A stretch of 64,000 bases of DNA from Ammoniphilus sp. YIM 78166 (lineage in GTDB: Bacteria > Bacillota > Bacilli > Aneurinibacillales > RAOX-1): NCBI RefSeq assembly GCF_004522215.1, contig NZ_SDLR01000004.1:558001-622000 (forward strand), written 5' to 3'. Every line of letters begins with the position of its first letter. Position 1 is the first letter of the stretch. Below, piece by piece: positions 53,396-61,414 of the stretch. Under the pieces are notes generated by a model. That model had not been told where the DNA came from, ran no database searches, and saw only the letters and a program-made list of their open reading frames with translations. The translations under genes and the position numbers were made by a program.

Positions 53396-55336
53396 ATGAG
53401 TGCAATCACAGGCATATTCCATTTGCAGCATAATCATTCGATTCCTTTAGAACATGGCAGATTTTTAATGAGAGAATTAGGCGATTTTCCTGCAGATGAT
53501 GTTCAACTATGGCATAAGGAGAATATCTTCCTTGGCTGTCACGCTCAATGGATCACCCCTGAATCTATTGGAGAACAACTTCCATATTATGACTCAGAAA
53601 GGCAGTTAGCTATTACGGCTGATGCTATTATAGATAATCGTGACGAGCTGTTTGATAGACTACAAGTGGAAACGGCCCATAGAAAAATGATATCCGATAG
53701 TGAGTTGATCTTACTCGCCTATCGAAAGTGGGGTGAGGATTCACCCAGATATTTAATAGGTGATTTTGCCTACATAATTTGGGATGGAAAAAAACAACAA
53801 CTATTTGGTGCTAGAGATTTTTCTGGAACGCGAACCCTTTATTATTTTCGTGATTCACAACGGTTTGTCTTTTCTACTATAATAAAGCCTTTCTTTTCGT
53901 TGCCATATGTTGAGAAGAGACTAAATGAGCAGTGGCTGGCTGAATTTTTAGCCGTACCTGGTATGCACGATACCATAGATCCTTCTTCAACTGTATTTAA
54001 TAATATAGAACAAGTTCCTCCATCACATACCATAACTGTAGCAAATGGGAGAGTCAGCCTTTCTAGATATTGCAGATTGGATACGAATGAGAAGCTAAAG
54101 TTAAACTCAGATGAAGAATATGAAGAAGCTTTTCGTGAAGTTTTTCAAAGTGCTGTAACAGCTAGGCTGCGAACTACCCGTAATGTGGGTGCTCATCTTA
54201 GTGGAGGATTGGACTCGGGTTCGGTAGTAAGCTTTGCCGCAAGGGCGTTGCATAAGGAAAACAAGCAATTACATACTTTCAGCTATGTGCCAGTAGAGGG
54301 TTTTGTTGATTGGACACCTCGGAACCGAGTAGCCGATGAAAGGCCGTTTATTCAATCAACTGTTCAGTATGTTGGAAATATTTTTGACCACTACTTAGAT
54401 TTTAAAGAGAAAAGTCCCCTGACTGAAGTTAACGATTGGCTAGATACGATGGAAATGCCTTATAAATTCTTTGAGAACTCCTTTTGGCTTAAGGGGATCT
54501 ATGAGAAGGCACACGAAGAAGGTATAGGAATTCTATTAAATGGGGCAAGAGGAAACTGGACAGTTTCTTGGGGACCAGCATTAGACTATCAGGCTATGCT
54601 CCTAAAACAAATGAAATGGGTGAGGTTATTTCAAGAACTGAATCAATATAGCAAAAATATAGGGGTAAAAAGGTCTCGAGTAATGTCTGCTGTTGGAAAA
54701 AAAGCATTTCCCTTTGTTCGGAACTTGTTTAAATCAAACAATCTTCATCCATTCCCGATGTTGATTCACCCCGAGTTTGCAAGAAAAACGAACGTGTTAA
54801 ATAAGCTTCAAGAACATGGTGTTGATGTTACGGGTACTTCTATAATAAATGCCTATGAAGCTAGGCAAAAGCAATTTGAGCACTTAGTATATTGGAACAT
54901 TAATGGTACGAGTGGAACGAAGCTATCTTTAAGATACTCGCTCTGGGATCGAGATCCAACCAATGATCTCAGGGTAATCCGCTACTGTTTATCAGTACCC
55001 GAAGGACAATTTGTTCAAAATGGGGTAGATCGGTCCCTAATTCGCAGATCAACTAAAAATCTACTTCCTGATCAAATCAGGTTAAATCAAAAGACAAGAG
55101 GGATTCAAGGAACAGATGGGGTTTATCGTATGACAAATTCTTGGAATAGGTTTATTGATGAACTTCAACAGCTTTGTGTTGATCCAAAAGTTTCAGAAAT
55201 TCTTAACGTTGAAGTAATAAAAGAAGCCATTTTAAAGGCCCAGGGAGAACTGCGACCGGGATACGTATTCGAACCTGATTTTAAAGTCCTCATGCGAAGC
55301 TTAATTGTATATAGGTTTATTAAGAAAATAGCTTGA
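53396..55336 (+). CDS. padeC: Lasso peptide cyclase (asparagine-synthase-like, paeninodin type)
   Basis: 646 residues. N-terminal glutaminase-like domain begins MSAITGIFH, without the catalytic Cys2 of AsnB, as in lasso C enzymes. The synthetase domain has the PP-loop HLSGGLDSGSVVSFA near residue 270. It adenylates the ring acid of the precursor and forms the macrolactam. Ribosome binding site AAGGAGGAG. First gene of the operon after a SinR-type promoter; precursor follows directly. Assignment rests on context and the precursor match to paeninodin. Confidence 0.92.
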   Translation: MSAITGIFHLQHNHSIPLEHGRFLMRELGDFPADDVQLWHKENIFLGCHAQWITPESIGEQLPYYDSERQLAITADAIIDNRDELFDRLQVETAHRKMISDSELILLAYRKWGEDSPRYLIGDFAYIIWDGKKQQLFGARDFSGTRTLYYFRDSQRFVFSTIIKPFFSLPYVEKRLNEQWLAEFLAVPGMHDTIDPSSTVFNNIEQVPPSHTITVANGRVSLSRYCRLDTNEKLKLNSDEEYEEAFREVFQSAVTARLRTTRNVGAHLSGGLDSGSVVSFAARALHKENKQLHTFSYVPVEGFVDWTPRNRVADERPFIQSTVQYVGNIFDHYLDFKEKSPLTEVNDWLDTMEMPYKFFENSFWLKGIYEKAHEEGIGILLNGARGNWTVSWGPALDYQAMLLKQMKWVRLFQELNQYSKNIGVKRSRVMSAVGKKAFPFVRNLFKSNNLHPFPMLIHPEFARKTNVLNKLQEHGVDVTGTSIINAYEARQKQFEHLVYWNINGTSGTKLSLRYSLWDRDPTNDLRVIRYCLSVPEGQFVQNGVDRSLIRRSTKNLLPDQIRLNQKTRGIQGTDGVYRMTNSWNRFIDELQQLCVDPKVSEILNVEVIKEAILKAQGELRPGYVFEPDFKVLMRSLIVYRFIKKIA

Positions 55337-55350
55337 AAGGAGGTGATACT

Positions 55351-55479
55351 ATGAAAAAGCAGTGGCAAAAACCAGCTTTAGAAGTTCTTGATGTTAAGAT
55401 GACAATGGCAGGTCCAGGGGTTACAACTCCTGATGCTTTCCAGCCAGATCCGGATGAAACAATTCATTATGAAAGCTAA
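55351..55479 (+). CDS. padeA: Paeninodin-like lasso peptide precursor
   Basis: 42 residues. The leader has QWQKPALEVLDVKMTM with the W-x-K-P recognition motif and Thr at the penultimate leader position. The core (residues 20-42) starts AGPGVTTPD and ends ETIHYES. Ala1 and Asp9 would form a nine-member ring; the C-terminal Ser is the phosphorylation site in paeninodin. It differs from paeninodin (AGPGTSTPDAFQPDPDEDVHYDS-type) at a few positions, for example T5S6 to VT and the tail acidic residues. Ribosome binding site AAAGGAGGTGAT is very strong. A hairpin follows. Confidence 0.95.
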   Translation: MKKQWQKPALEVLDVKMTMAGPGVTTPDAFQPDPDETIHYES

Positions 55480-55494
55480 AAATTTCTTCAGTCC

Positions 55495-55536
55495 GCCCTT
55501 ATACCTTATGCAAAACAGTATGAGGGCTTCTCTTTT
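55495..55536 (+). terminator. Attenuator-like hairpin after the lasso precursor
   Basis: 10-bp stem GCCCTTATAC / GTATGAGGGC (one G-U) with a 13-base loop, then TTCTCTTTT. Placed between the precursor and the modification genes, it would give excess precursor mRNA over enzyme mRNA. Confidence 0.65.
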
Positions 55537-55568
55537 ATTATCTGCTTGTCAAAGAGGTGGTGAAGTGA

Positions 55569-56501
55569 ATGGTCCGAACAATGAAAAAGTTAGCTTACAC
55601 AATTTTTGGATTAAACGTAGCAAGTGAAATTCATTTACCGGAGTTAATTGAACTTCCAGTTTTTGAGGGAAATGTAGATTTCTCAATAGAAGTGGCTGAT
55701 CTCTCTGAATTATGGAAGAAAATAGAAAAACCCAAATCTAACTTTGTAACCAAAGAAAATCAGTTCGTTTTTAAAATCGCAAAAACGGCAATCTTCTCTA
55801 TTCAACAAGGGAACAAGATTATTGTTTCACCAATGGAAGGTGCCGCTGAAGACCAAATCCGACTTTATTTATTGGGAACATGTATGGGTGCACTTCTGAC
55901 CCAAAGGAAAGTACTTCCCTTACATGGGAGCGCAGTAGTTATTAACGGAGGAGCCTATGCTTTTATAGGAGAATCGGGAGCTGGGAAATCCACACTAGCT
56001 TCAGCTTTTTTAAGCAAAGGGTTTCCGTTGATAAGTGATGATATTATAGCTGTGTCCCTCTCAGAAGATCATGGCCCCATCGTTACTCCTTCCTATCCGC
56101 AGCAAAAGCTATGGCAGGAAAGTTTAGAAAATTTGGGAATGGAGTCCAATCAATTTCGCCCCATTTTTCAACGTGAAGCCAAATATGCAGTTCCAGTTCT
56201 TACAAGTTACTATTCTGAAAAGGTACCCCTTAAGGGAGTGTTTGAGTTGGTAAAAACTCAAGGTGAGGACATTAAAATACACGCGATAGAAGGTTTGGAT
56301 CGATTTTACATGTTGTATCGTCATACCTATCGTAATTTTCTCATCTCCCAGTTGGGATTGATGGATTGGCATTTCAACTTATCAGCTAAAATCGTTAATC
56401 AAATAGAGATTTTTGAATTGCAGCGGCCTTTATCAGGATTCACAGCCAACAAATTGTCTTCGCTTATTTTAAATACACTAACTAAGGGGGAGTTAAGATG
56501 A
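55569..56501 (+). CDS. padeK: HPr-kinase-like lasso peptide kinase
   Basis: 310 residues. Walker A AFIGESGAGKSTLASAF near residue 134 and FPLISDDIIAVSL, the HprK-type metal/ATP region. In paeninodin systems this enzyme phosphorylates the C-terminal Ser of the precursor; the precursor here ends in Ser. ATG overlaps a GTGAATG, with AAAGAGGTGG upstream; an internal ATG at residue 5 is also possible. A smaller paralogue is encoded at 19710. Stop overlaps the PqqD-like gene. Confidence 0.9.
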   Translation: MVRTMKKLAYTIFGLNVASEIHLPELIELPVFEGNVDFSIEVADLSELWKKIEKPKSNFVTKENQFVFKIAKTAIFSIQQGNKIIVSPMEGAAEDQIRLYLLGTCMGALLTQRKVLPLHGSAVVINGGAYAFIGESGAGKSTLASAFLSKGFPLISDDIIAVSLSEDHGPIVTPSYPQQKLWQESLENLGMESNQFRPIFQREAKYAVPVLTSYYSEKVPLKGVFELVKTQGEDIKIHAIEGLDRFYMLYRHTYRNFLISQLGLMDWHFNLSAKIVNQIEIFELQRPLSGFTANKLSSLILNTLTKGELR

Positions 56502-56788
56502 TTGAGAGCAAAGCTATTCGACTAAGTTCAAAAATCTCACAAGGCAAAGGGAATATTGTTAGTGATATGGATGGAGAAAAGGTAATGTTGAGTATTCATA
56601 AAGGGAAGTACTACAACTTAGGTGACATGGGCGGGGCAATATGGGATCGTATCTATACACCGGTACAGGTTACAGAATTAATTAAGACATTATTAGAGGA
56701 GTACGATGTTTCGCAAAGTGTATGTGAAGAACAAGTAATTTCCTTCTTAGAACTTCTATTGAAAGAAGATTTAATAGAGTGCAATTGA
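56498..56788 (+). CDS. padeB1: Lasso B1 protein (PqqD-like RiPP recognition element)
   Basis: 96 residues. PqqD-type fold: NIVSDMDGEKVMLSIHKGKYYNLGDMGGAIWDRI (beta-hairpin and helix) followed by a helical C-terminus with YDVSQSVCEEQVISFLELLLKEDLI. It binds the leader (W-x-K-P) and delivers it to the B2 protease and cyclase. Coupled to the kinase by a 4-base overlap. Paralogous to 19444-19713. Confidence 0.9.
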   Translation: MIESKAIRLSSKISQGKGNIVSDMDGEKVMLSIHKGKYYNLGDMGGAIWDRIYTPVQVTELIKTLLEEYDVSQSVCEEQVISFLELLLKEDLIECN

Positions 56789-56815
56789 ACTTTATGGGGA
56801 AAAGTAGGGGAATAA

Positions 56816-57274
56816 ATGAATGTGCTTAAAAAAATATCCATTTTCCTTTCGTTAGATAAAAAAACACAGCTTTTATTTATCGAGGCTTTCATATATCTAG
56901 GATGGGCGCGTTTTCTTGTCTATATGCCATTTTCAAAGGTAGCACCTACATTAGGTTCCTATATGAATGAAACCTCTCGTTCAGAAACTCCCCAACATAG
57001 TCCAATAATTAAAAATGTAGCTCAGGTCATTAATCTTGCAAGTCGATATACCCTTTGGGATAGCAAGTGTCTAGTAAGGGCTATTGCGGCTTTGAAAATG
57101 TTAGAAAGACGTAGAATTGAGAGTACACTTTATTTGGGTACAGCTAAGGAAAGGAATGGGGAATTGATTGCCCACGCATGGCTTCGAAGTGGACCTATTT
57201 ATATTACTGGAGCAGAAGGGAAGAGTAGGTTTACAATAGTGGGTAAATTCGCTAATTATCAAGAAGGAGCTTAG
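56816..57274 (+). CDS. padeB2: Lasso B2 leader protease (transglutaminase-like)
   Basis: 152 residues of the transglutaminase-like cysteine protease family used by split-B lasso systems. Catalytic Cys in SKCLVRAIAALKML and His in IAHAWLRSGPIYIT are visible, with a hydrophobic N-terminal part (FIEAFIYLGWARFLVYM). It removes the leader before cyclisation. Ribosome binding site TAGGGG. No equivalent lies in the 17-21 kb operon, where a S26-type peptidase is found instead. Confidence 0.88.
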   Translation: MNVLKKISIFLSLDKKTQLLFIEAFIYLGWARFLVYMPFSKVAPTLGSYMNETSRSETPQHSPIIKNVAQVINLASRYTLWDSKCLVRAIAALKMLERRRIESTLYLGTAKERNGELIAHAWLRSGPIYITGAEGKSRFTIVGKFANYQEGA

Positions 57275-57275
57275 A

Positions 57276-58436
57276 ATGGATTACAATCTCAACTACTCTC
57301 ATTTTCCGGAAGAACTAAAGTTGATACTTAATCTTATGGCTAATGAAAATGACCAACAACAATATGATGACATTGATTGGGATTTGTTTCTGCTTCTAGT
57401 AAAGCATCATCGTGTTTATCCAACAATATATAGCAGGTTGAAAAGGAATAGGCAAGGGAAAGTTCCTACCCATGTAACCCAAAAATTAAGTTATAACTTT
57501 CAACAAAATACATTGAAAATGCTGCAATTATGTGCGGAAATGGAGCTTTTAAGTAAGCTATTTACCGAAAATGACATTTGTTCTCTTCACTTAAAAGGAC
57601 CTGTCGTGGCTTCTGATTTATATGGCGATATTTCTAAGAGAACCTGCAGAGATTTGGATATTCTTGTTCAAATGAAGGACTTAGATCAAGTAGAAAAGCT
57701 ATTAATAAACCAAGGATATGAAAAAGATGACTATATTGAAAGTGTTTTAAATGACTGGAAATGGAGACATCATCATATCACTTTTTTTCACCCCCAAAAG
57801 AAGATTAAAGTGGAAATCCACTGGAGGTTAAATCCTGGCCCATCCAAGGATCCAAGCTTTGATGAACTGTGGGAAAGGAAAAGATGCAGCTCCTTGACTC
57901 ATTTCCCTGTTTATTTTTTAGGTCGAGAAGATTTGTTTTTATTTCTTATTACACATGGGGCGAGGGAAGGCTGGTTTCGCCTTCGTTGGTTGTTAGATAT
58001 CAACCAAATGGTTAGGGGGGAACTTGATAGTGAGAAATTAAATATACTGATCAAGCAATATCAGTATTCTCATTTAGTTGGCCAAGCATTAGTACTGGCC
58101 CGTGAATTGTTACACACCCCCATCCCAGAAGAGTTTCAATCCAATATAAGCGGAGAGCATCCAAGAAAGCTGGCACACCAAGCCTTATTTTATATTGAAA
58201 GAATAATAGAACTACATATAAACCCCTTACCTGAAGAGGTGTCCGCTTATCATCAACGGTACCTGTTCAATCTAAAGACGAATCAGCAGAAGCTTTTATT
58301 TCTCTGTAGCTTCTTTTACCCGTATTCTACAGATGCTGAAATTCTGCCATTACCTAAACACCTACATTTTTTGTATTTTCCACTACGACCTTTCTTATGG
58401 GCATGGAGGAAAACAAGGAAGCATGCGTTGCCATAG
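57276..58436 (+). CDS. padeN: Nucleotidyltransferase-family protein of the lasso operon
   Basis: 386 residues, NTP_transf_5 family. Catalytic region LHLKGPVVASDLYGDISKRTCRDLDILVQ with D-x-D; the R-x-C-R-D-L-D pattern parallels GARYTSDIDLLV in the 20504 paralogue. In related clusters it acts with the kinase to build further phosphate or nucleotidyl additions on the peptide tail. Starts one base after B2. Substrate not proven. Confidence 0.85.
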   Translation: MDYNLNYSHFPEELKLILNLMANENDQQQYDDIDWDLFLLLVKHHRVYPTIYSRLKRNRQGKVPTHVTQKLSYNFQQNTLKMLQLCAEMELLSKLFTENDICSLHLKGPVVASDLYGDISKRTCRDLDILVQMKDLDQVEKLLINQGYEKDDYIESVLNDWKWRHHHITFFHPQKKIKVEIHWRLNPGPSKDPSFDELWERKRCSSLTHFPVYFLGREDLFLFLITHGAREGWFRLRWLLDINQMVRGELDSEKLNILIKQYQYSHLVGQALVLARELLHTPIPEEFQSNISGEHPRKLAHQALFYIERIIELHINPLPEEVSAYHQRYLFNLKTNQQKLLFLCSFFYPYSTDAEILPLPKHLHFLYFPLRPFLWAWRKTRKHALP

Positions 58437-58448
58437 GGGGGTATGTGG

Positions 58449-60248
58449 ATGGGACACGTTTTACATTTTGTTAAAGGTTTTTATTCCTTTGCGGGCTTTA
58501 CCTTTATAGTAAATTTGATTGGTATGACATTGGTTAGTCTAATTGAAGGCATTGCTATATTACTCCTTATTCCGATGTTGAGTTTTAGCGGAGTTTTAAG
58601 CCTTGAACCAGGTGCGGCTAGTATTTCAAAGTATTTTGGGTTTTTGAGTAATTTCCCAGTCACGTTAGGACTGCCGCTTATTCTTGGAATATACATTCTA
58701 TTAGTAATAAGTCAAGGTTATTTACAAAGAAGTTTGACTATTAGGGACGCTGTTATTCAACAAGGATATTTTAGACATTTAAGATTGGAAACCTATAAAT
58801 CCTTGCTTAGGTCAAACTGGGAATTTTTCTCAAGGAAAAGAAAATCAGATCTTACCCATTTAATGATTACGGAATTAGCACGTGTTAACAGCGGTATTAA
58901 TCTTTTTATACAGCTGTTAACGTCTATCGTTTTCACCCTAATTCAAATTATTATTGCCCTTTGGTTATCAGCAAAAATGACAATTTTCGTGTTAGTTTGC
59001 GGTATCTTTTTGGCTCTTTTCTCTAGAAGGTATATTAAGAGATCAAAGGTTCTAGGTAACCAAACATCGGAATCTACGTCGATTTATCTGTCTGGAATTA
59101 CAGATCAATTTAATGGCATTAAGGATATAAAGGGTAATAGCATAGAAGAGCCGCGCATTTCTTGGTTTAGCTCATTAACTCAAAGAATTTTAGTTGAACA
59201 AGTTGAAATGATGAAGGTAAGGTCGGCTTCCCGGCTTATCTACAAAGTATCATCTACCACGCTAATTGTATTATTCATTTTCTTAGCAATTGAAATGTTC
59301 CATAATCAACCGGAGGAGCTTTTAGTAATAATAGTGATATTTTCGCGGTTATGGCCAAGGTTTACAACTATTCAATCGAATTTAGAGCAGATCGCTGCTA
59401 ATATTCCTGCATTTAAAGTGCTAATCGATTTACATAAGGAATGTGAGGATTCTAAAGAGATTAAAGGACCGACAGATGGGTATCAAGATATAAGACCGAA
59501 TCGATTGGAAAAGGGATTTGAATGTAAAGAGTTAGATTTCCGATACAATAAAGCGGAGTCAGTTTACGCTCTTCAAAATATTAATTTGTTTATTCCTGCT
59601 AATAAGATGACGGCCATTGTAGGACGTTCAGGATCTGGAAAAAGCACACTCATTGATATTTTAATGGGACTTATTCAGCCGGAGCATGGGAAGGTCCTTG
59701 TAGATGGAGTTCCGTTATCAAATCAGAATCTTTTATCGTTGAGACGATCCATTAGCTTTGTTCCTCAGGATCCCTTTTTGTATAACGCGAGTATAAGAGA
59801 AAATCTGCAAATGATTGAAGCTAGCGCGAATGAAGAAGAGATGTGGGAAGCTTTAACATTTTCTTCAGCAGCTGAATTTGTAAAGAGACTTCCAGATGGA
59901 TTGGACACAAAAATTGGAGACCGTGGAGTACGACTTTCCGGAGGAGAGCGCCAGCGTCTCGTCCTCGCGCGTGCGATCCTTCGCAAACCGTCTATTCTAG
60001 TACTAGATGAAGCCACCAGCGCGCTAGACTCAGAGAATGAAACCAAGATCCAACAAGCATTGGATCAATTAAAAGGTAAAATGACCATAATAGTCATTGC
60101 TCATCGTTTATCCACGATACGAAACGCAGATCAAGTCATTGTATTGGATCAAGGAAAAATCGTTCAGACTGGTCAATTTAATCAACTTGCTAGTGAACAA
60201 AGAGGAGTGTTTATCCATTTATTAGGAAATCAAGCAAAAGTAATGTAA
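58449..60248 (+). CDS. padeD: Lasso peptide ABC exporter
   Basis: 599-residue half transporter. N-terminal domain with about six transmembrane helices, then ATPase with Walker A GRSGSGKSTLIDILMG, signature RLSGGERQRLVLARAIL, Walker B ILVLDEATSALD and H-loop VIAHRLST. No peptidase domain. Exports the mature lasso peptide and gives self-immunity in related systems. ATG chosen 7 bases after the G-run; an ATG two codons earlier is possible. The RiPP-like peptide gene follows after 17 bases. Confidence 0.9.
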   Translation: MGHVLHFVKGFYSFAGFTFIVNLIGMTLVSLIEGIAILLLIPMLSFSGVLSLEPGAASISKYFGFLSNFPVTLGLPLILGIYILLVISQGYLQRSLTIRDAVIQQGYFRHLRLETYKSLLRSNWEFFSRKRKSDLTHLMITELARVNSGINLFIQLLTSIVFTLIQIIIALWLSAKMTIFVLVCGIFLALFSRRYIKRSKVLGNQTSESTSIYLSGITDQFNGIKDIKGNSIEEPRISWFSSLTQRILVEQVEMMKVRSASRLIYKVSSTTLIVLFIFLAIEMFHNQPEELLVIIVIFSRLWPRFTTIQSNLEQIAANIPAFKVLIDLHKECEDSKEIKGPTDGYQDIRPNRLEKGFECKELDFRYNKAESVYALQNINLFIPANKMTAIVGRSGSGKSTLIDILMGLIQPEHGKVLVDGVPLSNQNLLSLRRSISFVPQDPFLYNASIRENLQMIEASANEEEMWEALTFSSAAEFVKRLPDGLDTKIGDRGVRLSGGERQRLVLARAILRKPSILVLDEATSALDSENETKIQQALDQLKGKMTIIVIAHRLSTIRNADQVIVLDQGKIVQTGQFNQLASEQRGVFIHLLGNQAKVM

Positions 60249-60265
60249 AAAGGGAGATATAATTC

Positions 60266-60442
60266 ATGGAAAATCTTTATAACAAGCAGAAGTATACTAA
60301 GCCACAAATTAACCATCATCAACCTGTAAGGTTCGAAACAGCCATATCCCAATGCAAGCCACCAAGTGTAATCGCGACGATATTTGGAACTAATAAGAAC
60401 ATCTGCGTTCATCAAAATGGAACATGGGATTGGTTAAAGTAG
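60266..60442 (+). CDS. RiPP-like precursor peptide in the lasso operon (homologue of 16991-17134)
   Basis: 58 residues, read directly from the sequence; ribosome binding site AGGGAGAT 9 bases upstream. The leader-like half is KQKYTKPQINHH then QPVRFETAIS. The C-terminal half has two Cys (ISQCKPP and NICVH) and ends TWDWLK. The KY...IS block is 12/20 identical to the peptide at 16991. It follows the ABC exporter without its own promoter. It is not a lasso precursor: after the FETx boundary no Asp/Glu lies at core positions 7-9. Probably a second cargo of this operon or shared with the other locus. Confidence 0.72.
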   Translation: MENLYNKQKYTKPQINHHQPVRFETAISQCKPPSVIATIFGTNKNICVHQNGTWDWLK

Positions 60443-60451
60443 AAAAGAAAA

Positions 60452-60482
60452 AACCGCAAAAAGACTACTCTTTTTCACGGTT
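60452..60482. terminator. Bidirectional hairpin between the convergent peptide and sinR genes
   Basis: AACCGCAAAAAGA and TCTTTTTCACGGTT pair imperfectly around CTAC, with A/T-rich flanks on both sides. It overlaps the 3' end of sinR and lies 10 bases after the peptide stop. Confidence 0.6.
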
Positions 60483-60797
60483 ACTTCTCCACTTATTAAA
60501 TTCAAGAAACTCCCGAAACTGCTCTTTACTAATACCTGAAGCCATGGCGTCTTGTACTAGTTTAAACCAATCAGGATCAAGCTGGGCGGGATCGCGATCC
60601 TCAGGGTCATGTAATAGATTATCCATAGGGACATTCAGTACTGCAGATATTTTCTCAAGAAATTGTATGGAAGGGTTGGATTGGATATCGCGTTCGATAG
60701 TGCTGAGATAGGATTTAGCTACCCCTGCACGTTCAGCCAGTTCAGATAGGGAAAGGCCTTTGGATTGGCGAATTTGCTGGATGCGCTTGCCGATCAT
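60465..60797 (-). CDS. sinR: SinR-family biofilm master repressor
   Basis: 110 residues, very close to B. subtilis SinR throughout: MIGKRIQQIRQSKGLSLSELAERAGVAKSYLS-type HTH, then NPSIQFLEKISAVLNV, and the C-terminal SinI-contact part FKLVQDAMASGISKEQFREFLEF. It should bind GTTCTYT operators like those listed here and repress EPS and peptide genes in planktonic cells. ATG with AGGTGATAA upstream (minus strand). A SinI antagonist is not present in the window. Confidence 0.92.
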   Translation of the reverse strand: MIGKRIQQIRQSKGLSLSELAERAGVAKSYLSTIERDIQSNPSIQFLEKISAVLNVPMDNLLHDPEDRDPAQLDPDWFKLVQDAMASGISKEQFREFLEFNKWRSNREKE

Positions 60798-60827
60798 GAC
60801 TGATTATCACCTACTCTTTTATTTATG

Positions 60828-60852
60828 CAATCATTATAGCAGATAATGATTG
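60828..60852. promoter_or_regulatory. 10-bp palindrome in the sinR promoter region
   Basis: CAATCATTAT / ATAATGATTG separated by AGCAG. It contains a minus-strand TATAAT (60838-60833), 36 bases before sinR. Sequence differs from the SinR-like operators, so a different regulator may act here. Confidence 0.6.
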
Positions 60853-60921
60853 TTGAATCCTAACTATTTTAGCTGAAAATTATTGATGATATCAACGAAA
60901 AATGATGGTTTTTGCATGTTT

Positions 60922-60937
60922 GTTCTTAATAGGGAAC
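60922..60937 (+). promoter_or_regulatory. SinR-like operator upstream of the membrane protein gene
   Basis: GTTCTTAATAGGGAAC, 16-bp inverted repeat with mismatched centre, 45 bases before the GTG/ATG region of the next gene and near a possible -10 TATACT (60949). Confidence 0.55.
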
Positions 60938-60981
60938 AACTCGTCCTGTATACTATATTATTCGTAGGGGGAAGGAGGATT

Positions 60982-61389
60982 ATGGGGGGGAAGATTCCTA
61001 ACTTTTTAAAGGATCAAGTGATTGAGATTGACCGAAATGTCTATATTGATCCCCACGATCCAGCTTACTTTGAGAAGATGCTCAAGTATATGCGAGGGAA
61101 CGACCCTGAGATGCATTTTCGCTTGGCTAAAGACTGGGAACAGAAGGGGCGGTTCGCCAAAGCTCTTTTTCATTATTTCGAAGTGACTAGGTATCGGTCT
61201 TCTTATTATGAAGAGGCTAGGCAGGCCTTGAGACGTTTTGATAAGGAGTCCCTTGAGAAGTATCCCGTATATAAATTGCCTAGTAAGAAACGGATCCCGA
61301 TGTGGGTTCGAACGGTTCTAGTAACTTTCTTTTTGTTTCTATTGTTTTTGATAGGGGCATTTTTGACCGATATCCTGGCATATATTTAA
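60982..61389 (+). CDS. Small membrane protein of unknown function
   Basis: 135 residues. A charged N-terminal region with TPR-like helix (YFEKMLKYMRGNDPEMHFRLAKDWEQKGRFAKALFHYFEV) and one C-terminal transmembrane helix (VRTVLVTFFLFLLFLIGAFLTDIL). ATG 60982 behind GGAAGGAGG is preferred over an upstream frame with an N-terminal hydrophobic stretch. It has a SinR-like operator, so may join the regulon. Family not recognised. Confidence 0.7.
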   Translation: MGGKIPNFLKDQVIEIDRNVYIDPHDPAYFEKMLKYMRGNDPEMHFRLAKDWEQKGRFAKALFHYFEVTRYRSSYYEEARQALRRFDKESLEKYPVYKLPSKKRIPMWVRTVLVTFFLFLLFLIGAFLTDILAYI

Positions 61390-61414
61390 CAAAATAAATA
61401 AGGGGGTAGGTATA

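Noticed and set aside
60266..60442. Second lasso precursor
   Set aside because: It has a YxKP leader like the lasso precursor, but no Asp/Glu at core positions 7-9 and the core would begin with Ile after FETA, so ring formation is not possible by the normal rule.
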